From Thalassospira sp. HJ (GTDB lineage Bacteria > Pseudomonadota > Alphaproteobacteria > Rhodospirillales > Thalassospiraceae), in the NCBI RefSeq assembly GCF_000948415.1, contig NZ_JYII01000020.1:372001-436000 (forward strand): DNA of 64,000 nt. The letters are read 5' to 3'. Of the stretch, positions 1 to 9,217 are shown in pieces. A program made the position numbers and the translations under genes. Each line of letters opens with the position of its first letter. Position 1 is the stretch's first letter. Below the pieces are notes generated by a model. It ran no database searches and had not been told where the DNA came from. It was given only the letters and a program-made list of their open reading frames with translations.

Positions 1-1
1 G

Positions 2-217
2 ACCCATCCGGGCAAGGTTTTATCGCTGTCTTTCTGGCGCGATGAAGACGCCATTGCCGCTTGGCGCAATCTTGGGGAGCACCGCGCTGCCCAGACCAAG
101 GGTCGCCACAAGATCTTTGAAGATTACCGTTTGCGAGTGGCCGGTGTGATCCGCGATTACGGCCTGAATGACCGCGATCAGGCCCCGGGTGATTCGCGGG
201 TCCAACATGATCACTGA
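2..217 (+). CDS. antibiotic biosynthesis monooxygenase (ABM) domain protein, C-terminal part
   Basis: The window opens inside this gene; the frame is open from base 2 to a TGA at 215-217 and gives 71 residues. The segment LSLSFWRDEDAIAAWRNL followed by EHRAAQTKGR and a tyrosine-rich RVAGVIRDYGL stretch resembles the C-terminal half of small ABM-fold proteins, which are dimeric cytoplasmic ferredoxin-like proteins, often of unknown substrate. The start is outside the window, so length and operon context are unknown. The family call rests on general pattern only. The next gene is convergent, 23 bp downstream, with no obvious terminator between them. Confidence 0.65.
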   Translation, partial: THPGKVLSLSFWRDEDAIAAWRNLGEHRAAQTKGRHKIFEDYRLRVAGVIRDYGLNDRDQAPGDSRVQHDH

Positions 218-240
218 TCGGTAACAGTGATTACCGGGGT

Positions 241-1203
241 TCAGGCCTTTGCCCGTTTCGGGGATGCTTCTTCATCCCCGATTTCACTACTCTCGGCGAA
301 TTCGGCGAACTCTTCTTCCACAGCATCCTCGACCGCTTTGGCGCCGCCCTTGTAATCAAGCAGCATCACGGCAAGCACCACGATGCCAGCCCCGATAAAG
401 ATGACCGGCACGGGCAGCATGTCAAAGAAGATCAGATCCATCGCCACCGAGAACGGAAGTGCCGTATAGGCCGCGGGCGATACCACGCTGGCATCCGCCA
501 CCCGAACCGCGCGCAGCACCATGTAATTGGTCAGCATGGCAAAGAAACCGGCCCCGGATGAATAAAGCCAATCGGCCAGTGACGCCGGATGCCAGGTGAT
601 CATCGCAATAGGCACCCAGATCACAATCGCGATGATCTGCGGCCAGAACAGCATGGAAAAATTGGTCTCAGTGCGGGTCAGCACCTTGGCAAACAGGGTC
701 TGGGCAGAAAAGCAAAACGCCCCGATCAGGGCGGCGGCCACGCCAAGCGGCACACCAAAGCCATCCATACGCGGGAAACACATCACCCAAACACCGACAA
801 GGCCCAAAAGGGTTGCGATGATTTTGCGCGGGGTCAGTTTCTCGCCCAGAATCACCACCGCCAACATCACGGTCAGCAAGGCTTCGACAAACAGATAGGC
901 ATTGACCTCGGCGATGCTCATCTGGCGCAGGGCAAAGAACACAAAGAACAGCGACCCGTACCACAATACGCCGCGCGCAATATGGGCCATGGGCCGGCGC
1001 GTGCGGATCTGGCGCGTGCCGATAAACATGACGATGATCAGGAACACCGCAACCGTGGTCAGCGCGCGCATCGCTAAAATCTGCGATGTCGGAACATCGT
1101 GGGAAACAAGCTTGGCACAGACATCAACAAAAACGCCCGAAGCCATGGCGGCCGTCATCCACAGGACGCCGCGGAAATTTCCGCTCAGTCGCGTTGCGGT
1201 CAT
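241..1203 (-). CDS. DMT-superfamily (EamA) inner-membrane transporter
   Basis: This 320-residue protein has about ten hydrophobic segments in two repeats, the layout of EamA/RhaT-type drug/metabolite exporters. The second half begins near GVAAALIGAFCFSAQTLFAK, typical of the second EamA repeat. The C-terminus is a charged Glu/Ala tail of about 30 residues. An ATG at 1209 is also possible, but AGGA lies about six bases before the ATG at 1203, so the latter is preferred. A LysR regulator is divergent across about 235 bp, so it may control this exporter; that is inference. The substrate cannot be read from sequence. Confidence 0.85.
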   Translation of the reverse strand: MTATRLSGNFRGVLWMTAAMASGVFVDVCAKLVSHDVPTSQILAMRALTTVAVFLIIVMFIGTRQIRTRRPMAHIARGVLWYGSLFFVFFALRQMSIAEVNAYLFVEALLTVMLAVVILGEKLTPRKIIATLLGLVGVWVMCFPRMDGFGVPLGVAAALIGAFCFSAQTLFAKVLTRTETNFSMLFWPQIIAIVIWVPIAMITWHPASLADWLYSSGAGFFAMLTNYMVLRAVRVADASVVSPAAYTALPFSVAMDLIFFDMLPVPVIFIGAGIVVLAVMLLDYKGGAKAVEDAVEEEFAEFAESSEIGDEEASPKRAKA

Positions 1204-1438
1204 GGTCATTCCTGATTCTTAAGGGGTGCAGGGGTTTCCGGCCGTCAGGGAGTGACGGGCTTACGAGGTGGCGCAAGGGGACATCAAAGAAACATGGCCG
1301 GAAACCCTGTATGGCGATGATATTGCCTGCTTGTTTGGAAAAATACGAATGAAGCTTTTTCAGCCATTGTTGAGATTTTTTTGGCCCAATTTCGGGTAAG
1401 GCCTGATAGAGAATATAAAACAGTAAAATACCGTCCGG

Positions 1439-2389
1439 ATGGAAACCCCGATGCGCAGAAAGCTCCCCCCGTTGCGCGCCCTCGTCGCTTTTGAAGCCAC
1501 CGCACGCCATCAAAGCGTGAAGGGTGCCGCCGAAGAATTGCATGTCACGCAAAGCGCGATCAGCCACCAGCTCCGCCAGCTTGAGGAAAACCTTGGCGTG
1601 GTGCTGTTTACCCGCAAGGGCCGGGGATTGACGCTGACCAAATCGGCCGAGCTTTTGTTGCCCCGTCTGACAGAGGCGCTTGATGGTATTGCCGATATCA
1701 CCGGTGAAGTCGGCCCGGACAAGGGCAAGGCGATCCGCATTGGCGCCTTGGCCACCCCGGCACTGACGGTATTGCTCTATGAGCTTGATAACCTGCGTGA
1801 CCGTTTGCCGGCTGATATCCCCGTTCAGTTTCGCAAGATCGAATTTGATGACGGGCTTGATCCGCTCGAGATCGATCTCGCCCTTCAGATCGCGCCAAAG
1901 GATCTGCCCGGCCCCGAAGACTGGATTACCGAGCTTCTGACGCCAGAAGTCTATACCGCGTTCGCCGCCCCGGAATGGCTCGCCAAGCGTGGCTATGATG
2001 CCAGCAATGTTGACGTCGGCAACCTTGGCCCGCGCGATATCCTGCTGATCGACAGCGACAGCGAACAGTTTTCCCAGATCGAGCAATGGTTTAGCGATGC
2101 CAGTTTCTCACTCGCTGATTGCTGGACCTTCAGCCATCATATCTGGGCACTTGAAGCGGCCCGCGCCGGTCAGGGGATTGTCGCCAGCACGGATGTGGTT
2201 GCACGCAACTATGTTGAACGCGGCGAGCTGGTGGCACTTAACTTCCCGGAATTCATCTCGCACTGGTGGTACCGCCTGCTGATCCGCCCAGCACGCGAAA
2301 AAGACCCGATCGTCATCGAAGCCGCCAACTGGATCCGCGAACTGATCAACCCGAAAACCGCATCCCTTGCGCGTAAAAAGATGATGTAA
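1439..2389 (+). CDS. LysR-family transcriptional regulator (GcvA-like)
   Basis: The product (up to 316 residues) begins with a winged helix-turn-helix: LPPLRALVAFEATARHQS, then VTQSAISHQLRQLEENLG, the standard LysR N-terminus, most like the GcvA/AmpR branch. The rest fits a periplasmic-binding-like effector domain, including the EARAGQGIV-like element (here EAARAGQGIVAS). A second ATG at 1451 is an equally good start and would begin MRRKLPP. The gene is divergent from the DMT exporter at 241-1203, and LysR proteins commonly control the adjacent divergent gene, so that exporter is the natural candidate target. The effector is unknown. Confidence 0.9.
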   Translation: METPMRRKLPPLRALVAFEATARHQSVKGAAEELHVTQSAISHQLRQLEENLGVVLFTRKGRGLTLTKSAELLLPRLTEALDGIADITGEVGPDKGKAIRIGALATPALTVLLYELDNLRDRLPADIPVQFRKIEFDDGLDPLEIDLALQIAPKDLPGPEDWITELLTPEVYTAFAAPEWLAKRGYDASNVDVGNLGPRDILLIDSDSEQFSQIEQWFSDASFSLADCWTFSHHIWALEAARAGQGIVASTDVVARNYVERGELVALNFPEFISHWWYRLLIRPAREKDPIVIEAANWIRELINPKTASLARKKMM

Positions 2390-2470
2390 CGCCATTGTCG
2401 TTGTTCTTGGCCGCTCGAAAGGTTAGGATTTGGCCATAAAAATCAGCCTTAAGCCAATGAACGGGGTTAT

Positions 2471-3346
2471 GTGGGGAAGATGACATCCTTGGTGTCAGTC
2501 GTGGTCACGACTTATAACTGGCCGGAAGCGCTTTCCTTGGTGCTCAAATCGCTTGCCGATCAAAAAGATCGCAATTTCGAGATCATCATCGCTGATGATG
2601 GCTCCGGTGATGAAACCGTGCAGGTCATCAAGGACTTTGTCGCAACAAGCCCGATCCCCGTCAAACATTACTGGCACGAAGATAACGGCTTCCGCGTTGC
2701 CAAGGCGCGCAATGGCGCGATTGGATTGTGTGAAGGCGACTTGGTGGTCTTTATTGACGGTGACTGCTGTGTGATGCCCGATTTCATCACCCGCCATCGC
2801 AAGGCAGCAACCGAGGGCTGTCTGGTATCAGGCAAGCGGGTCTTCCTCAAAGAACGTCTGACCAATACCCTTCTGGCGCGCAAATGGGCCTTTCACAAAT
2901 GGCCGCGCCCGCTACTGTTCCTGACCGCCCTGTTTGGTTTCGCCAACCGACCGTTTCAATTCATTCGCCTGCCGCATCATGGCCCCTAGCTTTGGGAACA
3001 TGAAAAATGCTGGCAAAAGGCGCAAACCTGCAATCTTGCCGTCTTTAAATCCGACATCGATCGGGTGAAGGGCTTTGATGAAAGCTATGAAGGTCACGGC
3101 TTGGAGGATTCAGATTTTGTCCTCCGTCTGCTGCGATCCGGCCTGAAGCGCAAGAATGTCGAGTATTGTTCGCCGGTCCTGCATCTTTTCCATGACCGAA
3201 AGATCGCCCAGCGCCACGAAGGTGCGAACAATAACGGCAAGCTCTTCAACGAAATGCTGCTGGCTGACACCGAGCGTTTTCTGCCCCTGACGGCAACCAA
3301 AGACCCGGCACATAAGCCGGAAAAGGTCCTGGAAGCCGGCGAATAG
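2471..3346 (+). pseudogene. family 2 glycosyltransferase interrupted by an in-frame TAG
   Basis: The frame from GTG 2471 (or ATG 2480) reads a GT-A fold glycosyltransferase: SVVVTTYNWPEALSLVLKSL, then IIADDGSGDET and the metal-binding region VVFIDGDCCV. At 2987-2989 an in-frame TAG follows RLPHHGP. The same frame then continues without any shift as LWEHEKCWQKAQTCNLAVF and reaches the conserved GFDESYEGHGLEDSDFVLR block, stopping at 3346. The ED pair typical of the family's active-site region thus lies after the stop. A single base change (sense codon to amber) explains it. It may be a true pseudogene, an assembly error or a readthrough gene. Without the stop the protein would be about 291 residues. 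Cell-surface glycan synthesis is the likely ancestral role. Confidence 0.8.
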
Positions 3347-3521
3347 GCAATCACGCAATTTTCGACCAAGGATGCATGCCGACCCCCTTGGAAGCGAGGG
3401 CGTTTCGCGATAAAAGGTCGGCGTCATTCTCCTTCGGGTGCATCTACAGCATCTTCGAAGCTCATATCAGCCGCCCTGGTGATCGGGGCATGCGTTCAAA
3501 AAGCGAAAGGGATTTTCCCAG

Positions 3522-4046
3522 ATGGATCTCAGCAAGATTGCCGTTGGCAAGGATGTTCCGTGGGACGTAAACGTCGTCATCGAAATTCCGCAGGGCGGAC
3601 CGGTCAAGTACGAAGTCGATAAAGACTCCGGTGCTGTCTTTGTTGACCGTTTCCTGCACACCTCGATGTATTACCCGGTCAATTATGGCTTCATCCCGAA
3701 CACGCTGGGCGAAGATGGCGACCCGGTTGATGCTATGGTCATGTTCCGTGAGCCGGTCGTTGCCGGTTCTGTCATCCGCGCACGTCCGATCGGTGTTCTG
3801 ATCATGGAAGACGAAGCCGGTCAGGACGAAAAACTGATCTGCGTTCCGCATGACAAGATCGACCCGTACTACACCGACATCAAATCCCACGAAGATCTGC
3901 CGCAGATCCTGCGTGACCAGATCCAGCACTTCTTCGAGCGTTATAAAGACCTCGAAAAAGGCAAATGGGTTAAGGTCACCGGTTGGGAAGGCGCTGAAAA
4001 GGCCGCCAAACTGATCGAAGAAGGTGTGACCCGCCTCGGCAAATAA
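3522..4046 (+). CDS. ppa: inorganic pyrophosphatase (family I)
   Basis: This 174-residue protein has the usual length of hexameric bacterial family I pyrophosphatases, which hydrolyse cytoplasmic PPi to two phosphates with Mg2+. The signature DGDPVDAM is at residues 65-72, providing metal-ligand aspartates, and YYPVNYGFIPNTLG precedes it as in the family. DPYYTDI and FFERYKDLEKGKWVKV follow in the expected order. A strong terminator lies 45 bp after the stop, so it appears to be monocistronic. Codon use looks like that of highly expressed genes, with few rare codons. Confidence 0.97.
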   Translation: MDLSKIAVGKDVPWDVNVVIEIPQGGPVKYEVDKDSGAVFVDRFLHTSMYYPVNYGFIPNTLGEDGDPVDAMVMFREPVVAGSVIRARPIGVLIMEDEAGQDEKLICVPHDKIDPYYTDIKSHEDLPQILRDQIQHFFERYKDLEKGKWVKVTGWEGAEKAAKLIEEGVTRLGK

Positions 4047-4090
4047 GCCAACTACACCGCCGTCTTCGGACGGGCATCGATATCAAACGC

Positions 4091-4125
4091 AACGCTCCGT
4101 CACATTGGCGGAGCGTTGTTTTTTT
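4091..4125 (+). terminator. rho-independent terminator after ppa
   Basis: The arms AACGCTCCG (4091-4099) and CGGAGCGTT (4109-4117) form a perfect 9-bp stem with a 9-base loop, followed by G and seven T residues. Confidence 0.92.
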
Positions 4126-4217
4126 GACTTATTGGTCGCGTAACAATACTTTGGTGCAGGGGCGCCACCCTTACAGGGTGGTATTGAGGGAAAAATTCAC
4201 GTTACAGGATACCGTTC

Positions 4218-4766
4218 GTGACCCACAAAACCGCGCCTGAGAAAACCCACACCATCAACATCATTCTTGATGACATCACGAAGCTTGAGGTCGACGCCAT
4301 CGTCAATGCCGCGAATGAGGCCCTTCTGCCCGGTGGCGGTGTGTGCGGAGCCATTCATCGTGCGGCGGGGCCGGAACTCGAAGCCGCCTGTCGTCCGCTT
4401 GCCCCCTGCCCGACGGGAGAAGCCCGCATCACCCCGGGTTTCGGGCTAAAGGCAAAATACGTCATTCACACGGTCGGCCCGGTCTGGCATGGCGGCACGC
4501 AGGGTGAAGCAGATCTCTTGGCAAGCTGTTATCGCCAATCGATCTTGCTGGCCGCCAAGAACAAACTGGCATCCGTGGCGTTTCCTGCCATATCCACGGG
4601 CATATTTGGCTATCCGGAAGACCAGGCTGCCCAAATTGCCGTATCAACCATACGTGAACTGACTGGCGAATTGCCCGAAATGCCACAAATTTACCTTTGT
4701 TGTTTTTCAGCTTCAGCATGTAGCCACATTGAATCCGCCTGCCACCAATATGATCAAAACCGATAA
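4218..4766 (+). CDS. macro-domain protein (ADP-ribose-type hydrolase)
   Basis: The 182-residue protein is a single macro domain. [20 protein letters not shown] at residues 25-44 holds the NAAN adenosine-pocket and the GGGV phosphate loop. AIHRAAG, the [19 protein letters not shown] strand and the second glycine loop [10 protein letters not shown] follow in order. Bacterial relatives (YmdB type) remove ADP-ribose or deacetylate O-acetyl-ADP-ribose. The C-terminus is short and ends in [11 protein letters not shown] with several cysteines. A 7-bp hairpin (CCACCCT/AGGGTGG, about 4164-4180) lies upstream. The next gene starts 14 bp downstream, suggesting cotranscription. Confidence 0.93.
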   Translation: MTHKTAPEKTHTINIILDDITKLEVDAIVNAANEALLPGGGVCGAIHRAAGPELEAACRPLAPCPTGEARITPGFGLKAKYVIHTVGPVWHGGTQGEADLLASCYRQSILLAAKNKLASVAFPAISTGIFGYPEDQAAQIAVSTIRELTGELPEMPQIYLCCFSASACSHIESACHQYDQNR

Positions 4767-4780
4767 GGTCCCAGAATAGA

Positions 4781-5323
4781 ATGCAAAGCGACGCTGTTGC
4801 AGCCCCTCCGTCCCAAACTGTTGAACTGTCTGCCTCGGCCGACGGGATCTTGCGCGTGGGTGATCACGAATTTCGCTGCGCACTCGGAAAGAACGGCATC
4901 ACCGATGCAGAAACCAAGACCGAAGGCGACGGCAAGTCACCTGCCGGTCGCTGGCAGTTGCGCTATGTGATGTATCGAGCCGATCGCAGGCCCTGCCCGC
5001 GGACCAAGCTTCCGGTCACCACCATCTCGTTTTCCGATGGCTGGTGCGATGATCCCAAACACCCCTATTACAACTGCCCGGTCCGCCTGCCCTTTGATGC
5101 CAGCCATGAAAAGCTGTATCGCGAGGATGACGTCTATAACATCATCGTTGTGCTCGGCCATAATGATGACCCGCCTGTGCCCGGCAAGGGATCAGCGATC
5201 TTCATGCATATCGCCAAACCCGACTATAGCGGCACCGAAGGTTGCGTTGCCCTGGCCGAAAAGGATCTGGAAACGCTCCTTGGGCTGGCGGGCTATGAGA
5301 CATTCATCACCATCAATGCGTAA
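4781..5323 (+). CDS. L,D-transpeptidase catalytic-domain (YkuD-like) protein
   Basis: The 180-residue protein carries the YkuD-type motif as HIAKPDYSGTEGCVAL, with His143 and the nucleophile Cys155; the usual HGC is here EGC. A glycine-rich N-terminal part (GKNGITDAETKTEGDGKSP) matches the proteins sometimes annotated as L,D-transpeptidase family. No signal peptide is visible at MQSDAVAAPPSQT, which is odd for an enzyme that cross-links periplasmic peptidoglycan, so either export is non-classical or the substrate is cytoplasmic. It directly follows the macro-domain gene. Family assignment is good; function is inferred. Confidence 0.85.
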   Translation: MQSDAVAAPPSQTVELSASADGILRVGDHEFRCALGKNGITDAETKTEGDGKSPAGRWQLRYVMYRADRRPCPRTKLPVTTISFSDGWCDDPKHPYYNCPVRLPFDASHEKLYREDDVYNIIVVLGHNDDPPVPGKGSAIFMHIAKPDYSGTEGCVALAEKDLETLLGLAGYETFITINA

Positions 5324-5405
5324 AATCATGGACTTGCCGTTTGAATGGCAACAGCCTAGGTTCTAATGCTGATTGCACGTGCCCGATCAATTCACAGGAC
5401 AGGCC

Positions 5406-6380
5406 ATGATTGAAGACGATTATCTTTACAAAAAAGGCGGCGTTGCAGGATTTGGGTCCCGACTGAAAGCCATTTTCGGATCGGGTAAATTCTGGACACG
5501 CAGTCTTGCTGTAATCGTTCTGATTGCCGTGATCTATTATCCGGCAGGCATGGCGCTTGTGCATCGCATCGATGACAATCCCGACTTTGTCGGCAATTAC
5601 AAGGGCGGCAGCCACGCGGTCAATACGGCCGCCGGCCTGATTGATCGCGAAGTCAATCAGAACCGCTGGACGGCCAATGACCCGTTCTTCCTGCCAAGCA
5701 GCGCACTTGATAACATGCCGAACTTCCAGACCGGCATCGTCTATGCCCTGTCGCGCTTTGCCATCGAGCTGTCCGATCAGATCGGCCGTACCCGTGGCTC
5801 AAGCCAGGTCGACCCGGATCTTGATGATGCCGCCGGCCTTTTGAAATTCCGTGGTGACAAATGGGTGTTTGATCCCAGTGTCTCGCTTCTGCCCGGTGTC
5901 ACATCCGAGCAGCAATATCGTCAGGCTATTCGGTCACTTGAAAGCTATAACGCGCGTCTGCTGAATGGCGAGGCCGTGTTTGAACGCCGTGCTGACAACC
6001 TGCAGGAAACGCTGAACCGCTTTGCCAATGATCTTGGTTCGGCATCCGCCCTGATTGATGACAAGGTCGAAAACCCGTCGATCTTTGATCGCACGGCCGA
6101 TGATGTTTTCTATGCCACCAAGGGCCGGCTTTATGCCTATAGCCTGATCCTGCGCGACCTTGGCACCGATTTCGAACAGATCATCAATGAACGCCAGATC
6201 GCACCGGCTTGGGCTGAAATGATCGGATCCCTACAAGCCGCCGCCGCCCTTGACCCGATGGTGGTCGTCAACGGATCGGCTGATGGCATCGTTTTCCCCA
6301 ACCATCTGGCAGGGCTTGGCTTCTATCTGCTGCGTGCCCGCACCCAGATGCGCGAAATCAGCAGCATCCTGCAACGCTAA
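5406..6380 (+). CDS. DUF2333 family inner-membrane protein
   Basis: I start at ATG 5406, preceded by AGGACAGG, rather than an upstream TTG at 5373; this gives 324 residues. One transmembrane helix is visible at about residues 33-52 (SLAVIVLIAVIYYPAGMALV) after a short cytoplasmic N-terminus. The rest is a soluble, probably periplasmic region rich in helices, with the conserved-looking segments DNPDF, SHAVNTAAGLIDREVNQ and NDPFFLPSSALDNMPNFQ. This matches the DUF2333 family, whose function is not known to me. It is followed by a 174-bp gap before the Nfu gene. Confidence 0.85.
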   Translation: MIEDDYLYKKGGVAGFGSRLKAIFGSGKFWTRSLAVIVLIAVIYYPAGMALVHRIDDNPDFVGNYKGGSHAVNTAAGLIDREVNQNRWTANDPFFLPSSALDNMPNFQTGIVYALSRFAIELSDQIGRTRGSSQVDPDLDDAAGLLKFRGDKWVFDPSVSLLPGVTSEQQYRQAIRSLESYNARLLNGEAVFERRADNLQETLNRFANDLGSASALIDDKVENPSIFDRTADDVFYATKGRLYAYSLILRDLGTDFEQIINERQIAPAWAEMIGSLQAAAALDPMVVVNGSADGIVFPNHLAGLGFYLLRARTQMREISSILQR

Positions 6381-6554
6381 CGCCGCAGCTGACGTCAATG
6401 TGATCACAGTTTGCGGCCGATGGAATACCTGAGTTGCGCGCTGCGACTTGATCTTTTGTGTTTTTTGCCCCATTTAGGGCCTAACAAAATGAAATGCCGA
6501 CTGTTGAGCGGGCAGCATAAGCCCCGACAGTCAGAGTGAGAGGACAAGCCGACT

Positions 6555-7124
6555 ATGTTCATTCAGACCGAACCGACCCCAAATCCGGCGACACTCAAAT
6601 TCCTTCCGGGTGAGGAAGTCATGGGCCGCCTTGGCACTGCAAACTTCGTCAAGGGTGACGAAGCCATCAAATCGCCGCTTGCACGCAAGCTGTTTGAAGT
6701 TGATGGCATTGCCGGTGTGTTCCTGGGCGGTGATTTCATCACCATTACCAAGGATGACTCCAAGGATTGGCAAACCCTGAAACCGCAGATTCTTGGCGGG
6801 ATCATGGAACATTACACCTCGGGCCAGCCGGTTCTTGATCAGAACTCCGATGCCGCCACCGGTGCCAGCACCGCTGCCGAAGGCGATGACGAGCTGGTCA
6901 GCCAGATCAAGGAACTGCTTGATACCCGTGTCCGTCCGGCCGTTGCGCAGGATGGCGGTGATATCGTCTTCCACCGTTTCGAAGACGGCGTGGTTTTCCT
7001 TGAAATGCACGGTGCCTGTGCCGGTTGCCCAAGCAGCACCGCGACACTGAAAATGGGCATCGAAAACATGCTGCGTTATTACGTGCCCGAAGTTCAGGCC
7101 GTCGAACCGGTCATGGCCGACTAG
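6555..7124 (+). CDS. Nfu-type iron-sulfur cluster carrier
   Basis: The 189-residue protein begins MFIQTEPTPNPATLKFLPG, the hallmark of the Nfu N-terminal domain (about residues 1-88). A linker rich in Ala/Asp/Glu (DAATGASTAAEGDDE) leads to a C-terminal NifU-like domain with RPAVAQDGGDIVF and the cluster-binding CAGC pair (Cys155, Cys158). Such proteins dimerise and carry a bridging 4Fe-4S cluster to apo-targets in the cytoplasm. The upstream region 6500-6554 contains GTGAGAGGAC before the ATG as a ribosome site. It appears monocistronic. Confidence 0.95.
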   Translation: MFIQTEPTPNPATLKFLPGEEVMGRLGTANFVKGDEAIKSPLARKLFEVDGIAGVFLGGDFITITKDDSKDWQTLKPQILGGIMEHYTSGQPVLDQNSDAATGASTAAEGDDELVSQIKELLDTRVRPAVAQDGGDIVFHRFEDGVVFLEMHGACAGCPSSTATLKMGIENMLRYYVPEVQAVEPVMAD

Positions 7125-7218
7125 GTCCGATCAGGTCATCTGATCCGCACCGGGAAATGGCACCAGACCATCCGGTGAACTGACCGCACGCCTTTTTACG
7201 AGTCGTTAACAAATAAAG

Positions 7219-7252
7219 ACGCCCGGCGCGAACTTTTGCCCGCGCCGGGCGT
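7219..7252. terminator. strong hairpin downstream of the Nfu gene
   Basis: ACGCCCGGCGCG (7219-7230) and CGCGCCGGGCGT (7241-7252) form a perfect 12-bp stem with a 10-base loop. The plus-strand tail is TAAAAATT rather than a clean T-run, so termination in the plus direction is plausible but not certain. Confidence 0.65.
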
Positions 7253-7391
7253 TAAAAATTGGCGCCGAACGAAAAGGTTTTCTTGGCGTTTTCAACTCTC
7301 GGAGATATTGCCCGTTGCGGTTATGGCCTGCGGCAGGCATAGATAACCTCCACTTGGGATGGACAGTTCGACTGATCCTGGAGATTCAACA

Positions 7392-8381
7392 ATGGCTAGC
7401 GTAAAATCAAACAATTACCGGAATACCGCGCTTGCCTCGATTATCGGGGCTGTTTTTTTCCTGTATATTGGTCTTTTCGCCGGAATTGATCTTTCTCCAA
7501 CTCCGGAAGGTCTACAGACGGAAACCGCCGAAGTCTCCCCGGACGCGGCTGTCGTCAAGAAGAAGAAACCGGTCTATCGCCGCGGCCCGGAAGTCATCGC
7601 ACTCAGCCAGTATTTCAAAAGCATCGGCTATCACCTCAACGAGGTTGGCGAAGTCCCGCGCGTCTATATCAAGCGCGTGCCCGATGGTCTTGGTGATCTG
7701 GCATCGGTCGATGAACGCAAACAGCTTTTCCTGAAAATCATGCTGCCGCTGGCGATGCGAGTGAACGAGGAAATCTCGGCACGCCGTGAACGTCTGATGG
7801 CCATTCAGGCCAAAGGCATTTCAGGCACCCCGGTCAGCCAGTCTGACCAGCAGTGGGTCAACCAGCTGATGAAGCGCTATCGCGTGACCGATGGCGGCAT
7901 CAATGCCCTGCTTGAGCGTATCGACGTTATCCCGACCTCGCTCATCCTGGCCCAGTCGGCCGAGGAAAGCGGTTGGGGCACGTCGCGCTTTGTGCGCAAG
8001 GGCAACGCCCTGTTTGGTCAGTGGGCCTGGGGTGATGACGAGGGCATCGTGCCCAAGGATCGCGAAGACGGCAAAAACCACGTCATCAAGGCATTTGGCA
8101 GCCTAATGGACAGTGTTCGGGCCTATGCGCGTAACATCAACTCGCACCCGGCCTATCAGGAACTGCGTGAACGCCGTGCGTCCTTGCGTGCCGAAGGACA
8201 GCTAATCAGCGGCTGGGAACTGGCCGAAACCCTGACCAAATATTCCGAACGCGGTGCAGAATATGTCGGCAGCCTGCACGCGATCATGAGCGTGAATGGC
8301 CTTAATGAACTTGATGGCTTGACCTTTGCGGTTGGAGAGGTACCCCCACCGCCAAAAGTGCTCGCCGCCCTTGAGGAATAA
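7392..8381 (+). CDS. Bax-like glucosaminidase-domain protein
   Basis: I use ATG 7392 (GGAG eight bases upstream), giving 329 residues; ATG 7359 lacks a ribosome site. A single N-terminal hydrophobic helix (TALASIIGAVFFLYIGLFAG) anchors or exports the protein. The C-terminal half is a lysozyme-like glucosaminidase domain: SLILAQSAEESGWGTSRF with the likely catalytic Glu191, NALFGQWAW, and SVRAYARNINSHPAYQELR. Relatives (E. coli Bax, FlgJ/AcmA type) cleave peptidoglycan glycan strands. A Lys-rich patch (VVKKKKPVYRRG) follows the helix. A terminator lies between this gene and the convergent lipoprotein gene. Confidence 0.9.
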   Translation: MASVKSNNYRNTALASIIGAVFFLYIGLFAGIDLSPTPEGLQTETAEVSPDAAVVKKKKPVYRRGPEVIALSQYFKSIGYHLNEVGEVPRVYIKRVPDGLGDLASVDERKQLFLKIMLPLAMRVNEEISARRERLMAIQAKGISGTPVSQSDQQWVNQLMKRYRVTDGGINALLERIDVIPTSLILAQSAEESGWGTSRFVRKGNALFGQWAWGDDEGIVPKDREDGKNHVIKAFGSLMDSVRAYARNINSHPAYQELRERRASLRAEGQLISGWELAETLTKYSERGAEYVGSLHAIMSVNGLNELDGLTFAVGEVPPPPKVLAALEE

Positions 8382-8421
8382 TCCTCAAGCGGCACATCAG
8401 GATCGAAATCATGAAAAAAAG

Positions 8422-8443
8422 GGGACCCAACCGGGTCCCTTTT
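8422..8443. terminator. bidirectional terminator
   Basis: GGGACCC (8422-8428) pairs with GGGTCCC (8433-8439) around AACC, flanked by an A-run before and TTTT after, so it can serve both convergent genes. Confidence 0.85.
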
Positions 8444-8472
8444 GCTTTGCCACCATCAGGCCATGTTACGCG

Positions 8473-8931
8473 TTACGAACGCCCGCGATAAATCCAGCCA
8501 TTCTCGGATTTGAGCAGGCGAATTTCATCTTCGATCACCCGGCGATCACCCACCTTGTAAGCACCTTCCTTGAGTGTGAGCATCTTGGTTTTCACAAGGT
8601 CCAGCGCATCGCGCACCGTGCTGCCCACATCATCCATCGATCCGGCCGCCTTGCCCTTTTCGGTCACGTCATCGGCGAAATCTTCGACCGTGCGATCAAA
8701 GACAAGCTCATAGCGCACCATGACGGTCACTTCGTTGTCTTCTTCGGCAATGCTGTTGGTCTTGGTGACGTTTTCGACATGGCCGACCTTGGCATAGGGA
8801 TCATCGCGGAACCGTTCGATCACGGCGGTGGTGATTTCATCGGCCGTCGGCCCACTGGCCTGTTCATCTTCACAGGCGGCAAGCAGCGGGAAAAACATGA
8901 TAACGGCGAAAAACCGGGTCAACTGGCCCAT
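8473..8931 (-). CDS. small predicted lipoprotein of unknown function
   Basis: Starting at ATG 8931 (152 residues), the protein opens with MGQLTRFFAVIMFFPLLAAC, a signal peptide ending in a lipobox with Cys20. An upstream ATG at 9069 would put 46 unlikely residues before the signal and is rejected. The mature part (about 130 residues) is charged, with EITTAVIERFRDDPYAKVGH, a beta-rich centre (NEVTVMVRYELVFDRTVEDF) and KTKMLTLKEGAYKVGDRRVI near the end. I recognise no domain. The gene is convergent with the Bax-like gene and shares its terminator. Confidence 0.75.
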   Translation of the reverse strand: MGQLTRFFAVIMFFPLLAACEDEQASGPTADEITTAVIERFRDDPYAKVGHVENVTKTNSIAEEDNEVTVMVRYELVFDRTVEDFADDVTEKGKAAGSMDDVGSTVRDALDLVKTKMLTLKEGAYKVGDRRVIEDEIRLLKSENGWIYRGRS

Positions 8932-9217
8932 GAGCGATTCCTGTTTTCTAAACGTTTTGTCTGTTCTGCCTGACTTTTGCCGCTGTGATGTGGCGAAAAT
9001 CAGGTCAGATGTCACATCCTGCCGACAACAACGTCGGTAAGGGGGCATCTCTGCCATCCAGATTACCATTCATCGCCGACAAAACGGCAGGCTGAATTTA
9101 TTTGCGGCATCCCGCCATGGACCTGATACACAAACGACCCGATATGGTATGGACAGCAAACCTGTTTTCAGTCCTTGAAAATCAGGGTGCTGCGTTCCGA
9201 AAGTCCGAGCAAGACAC

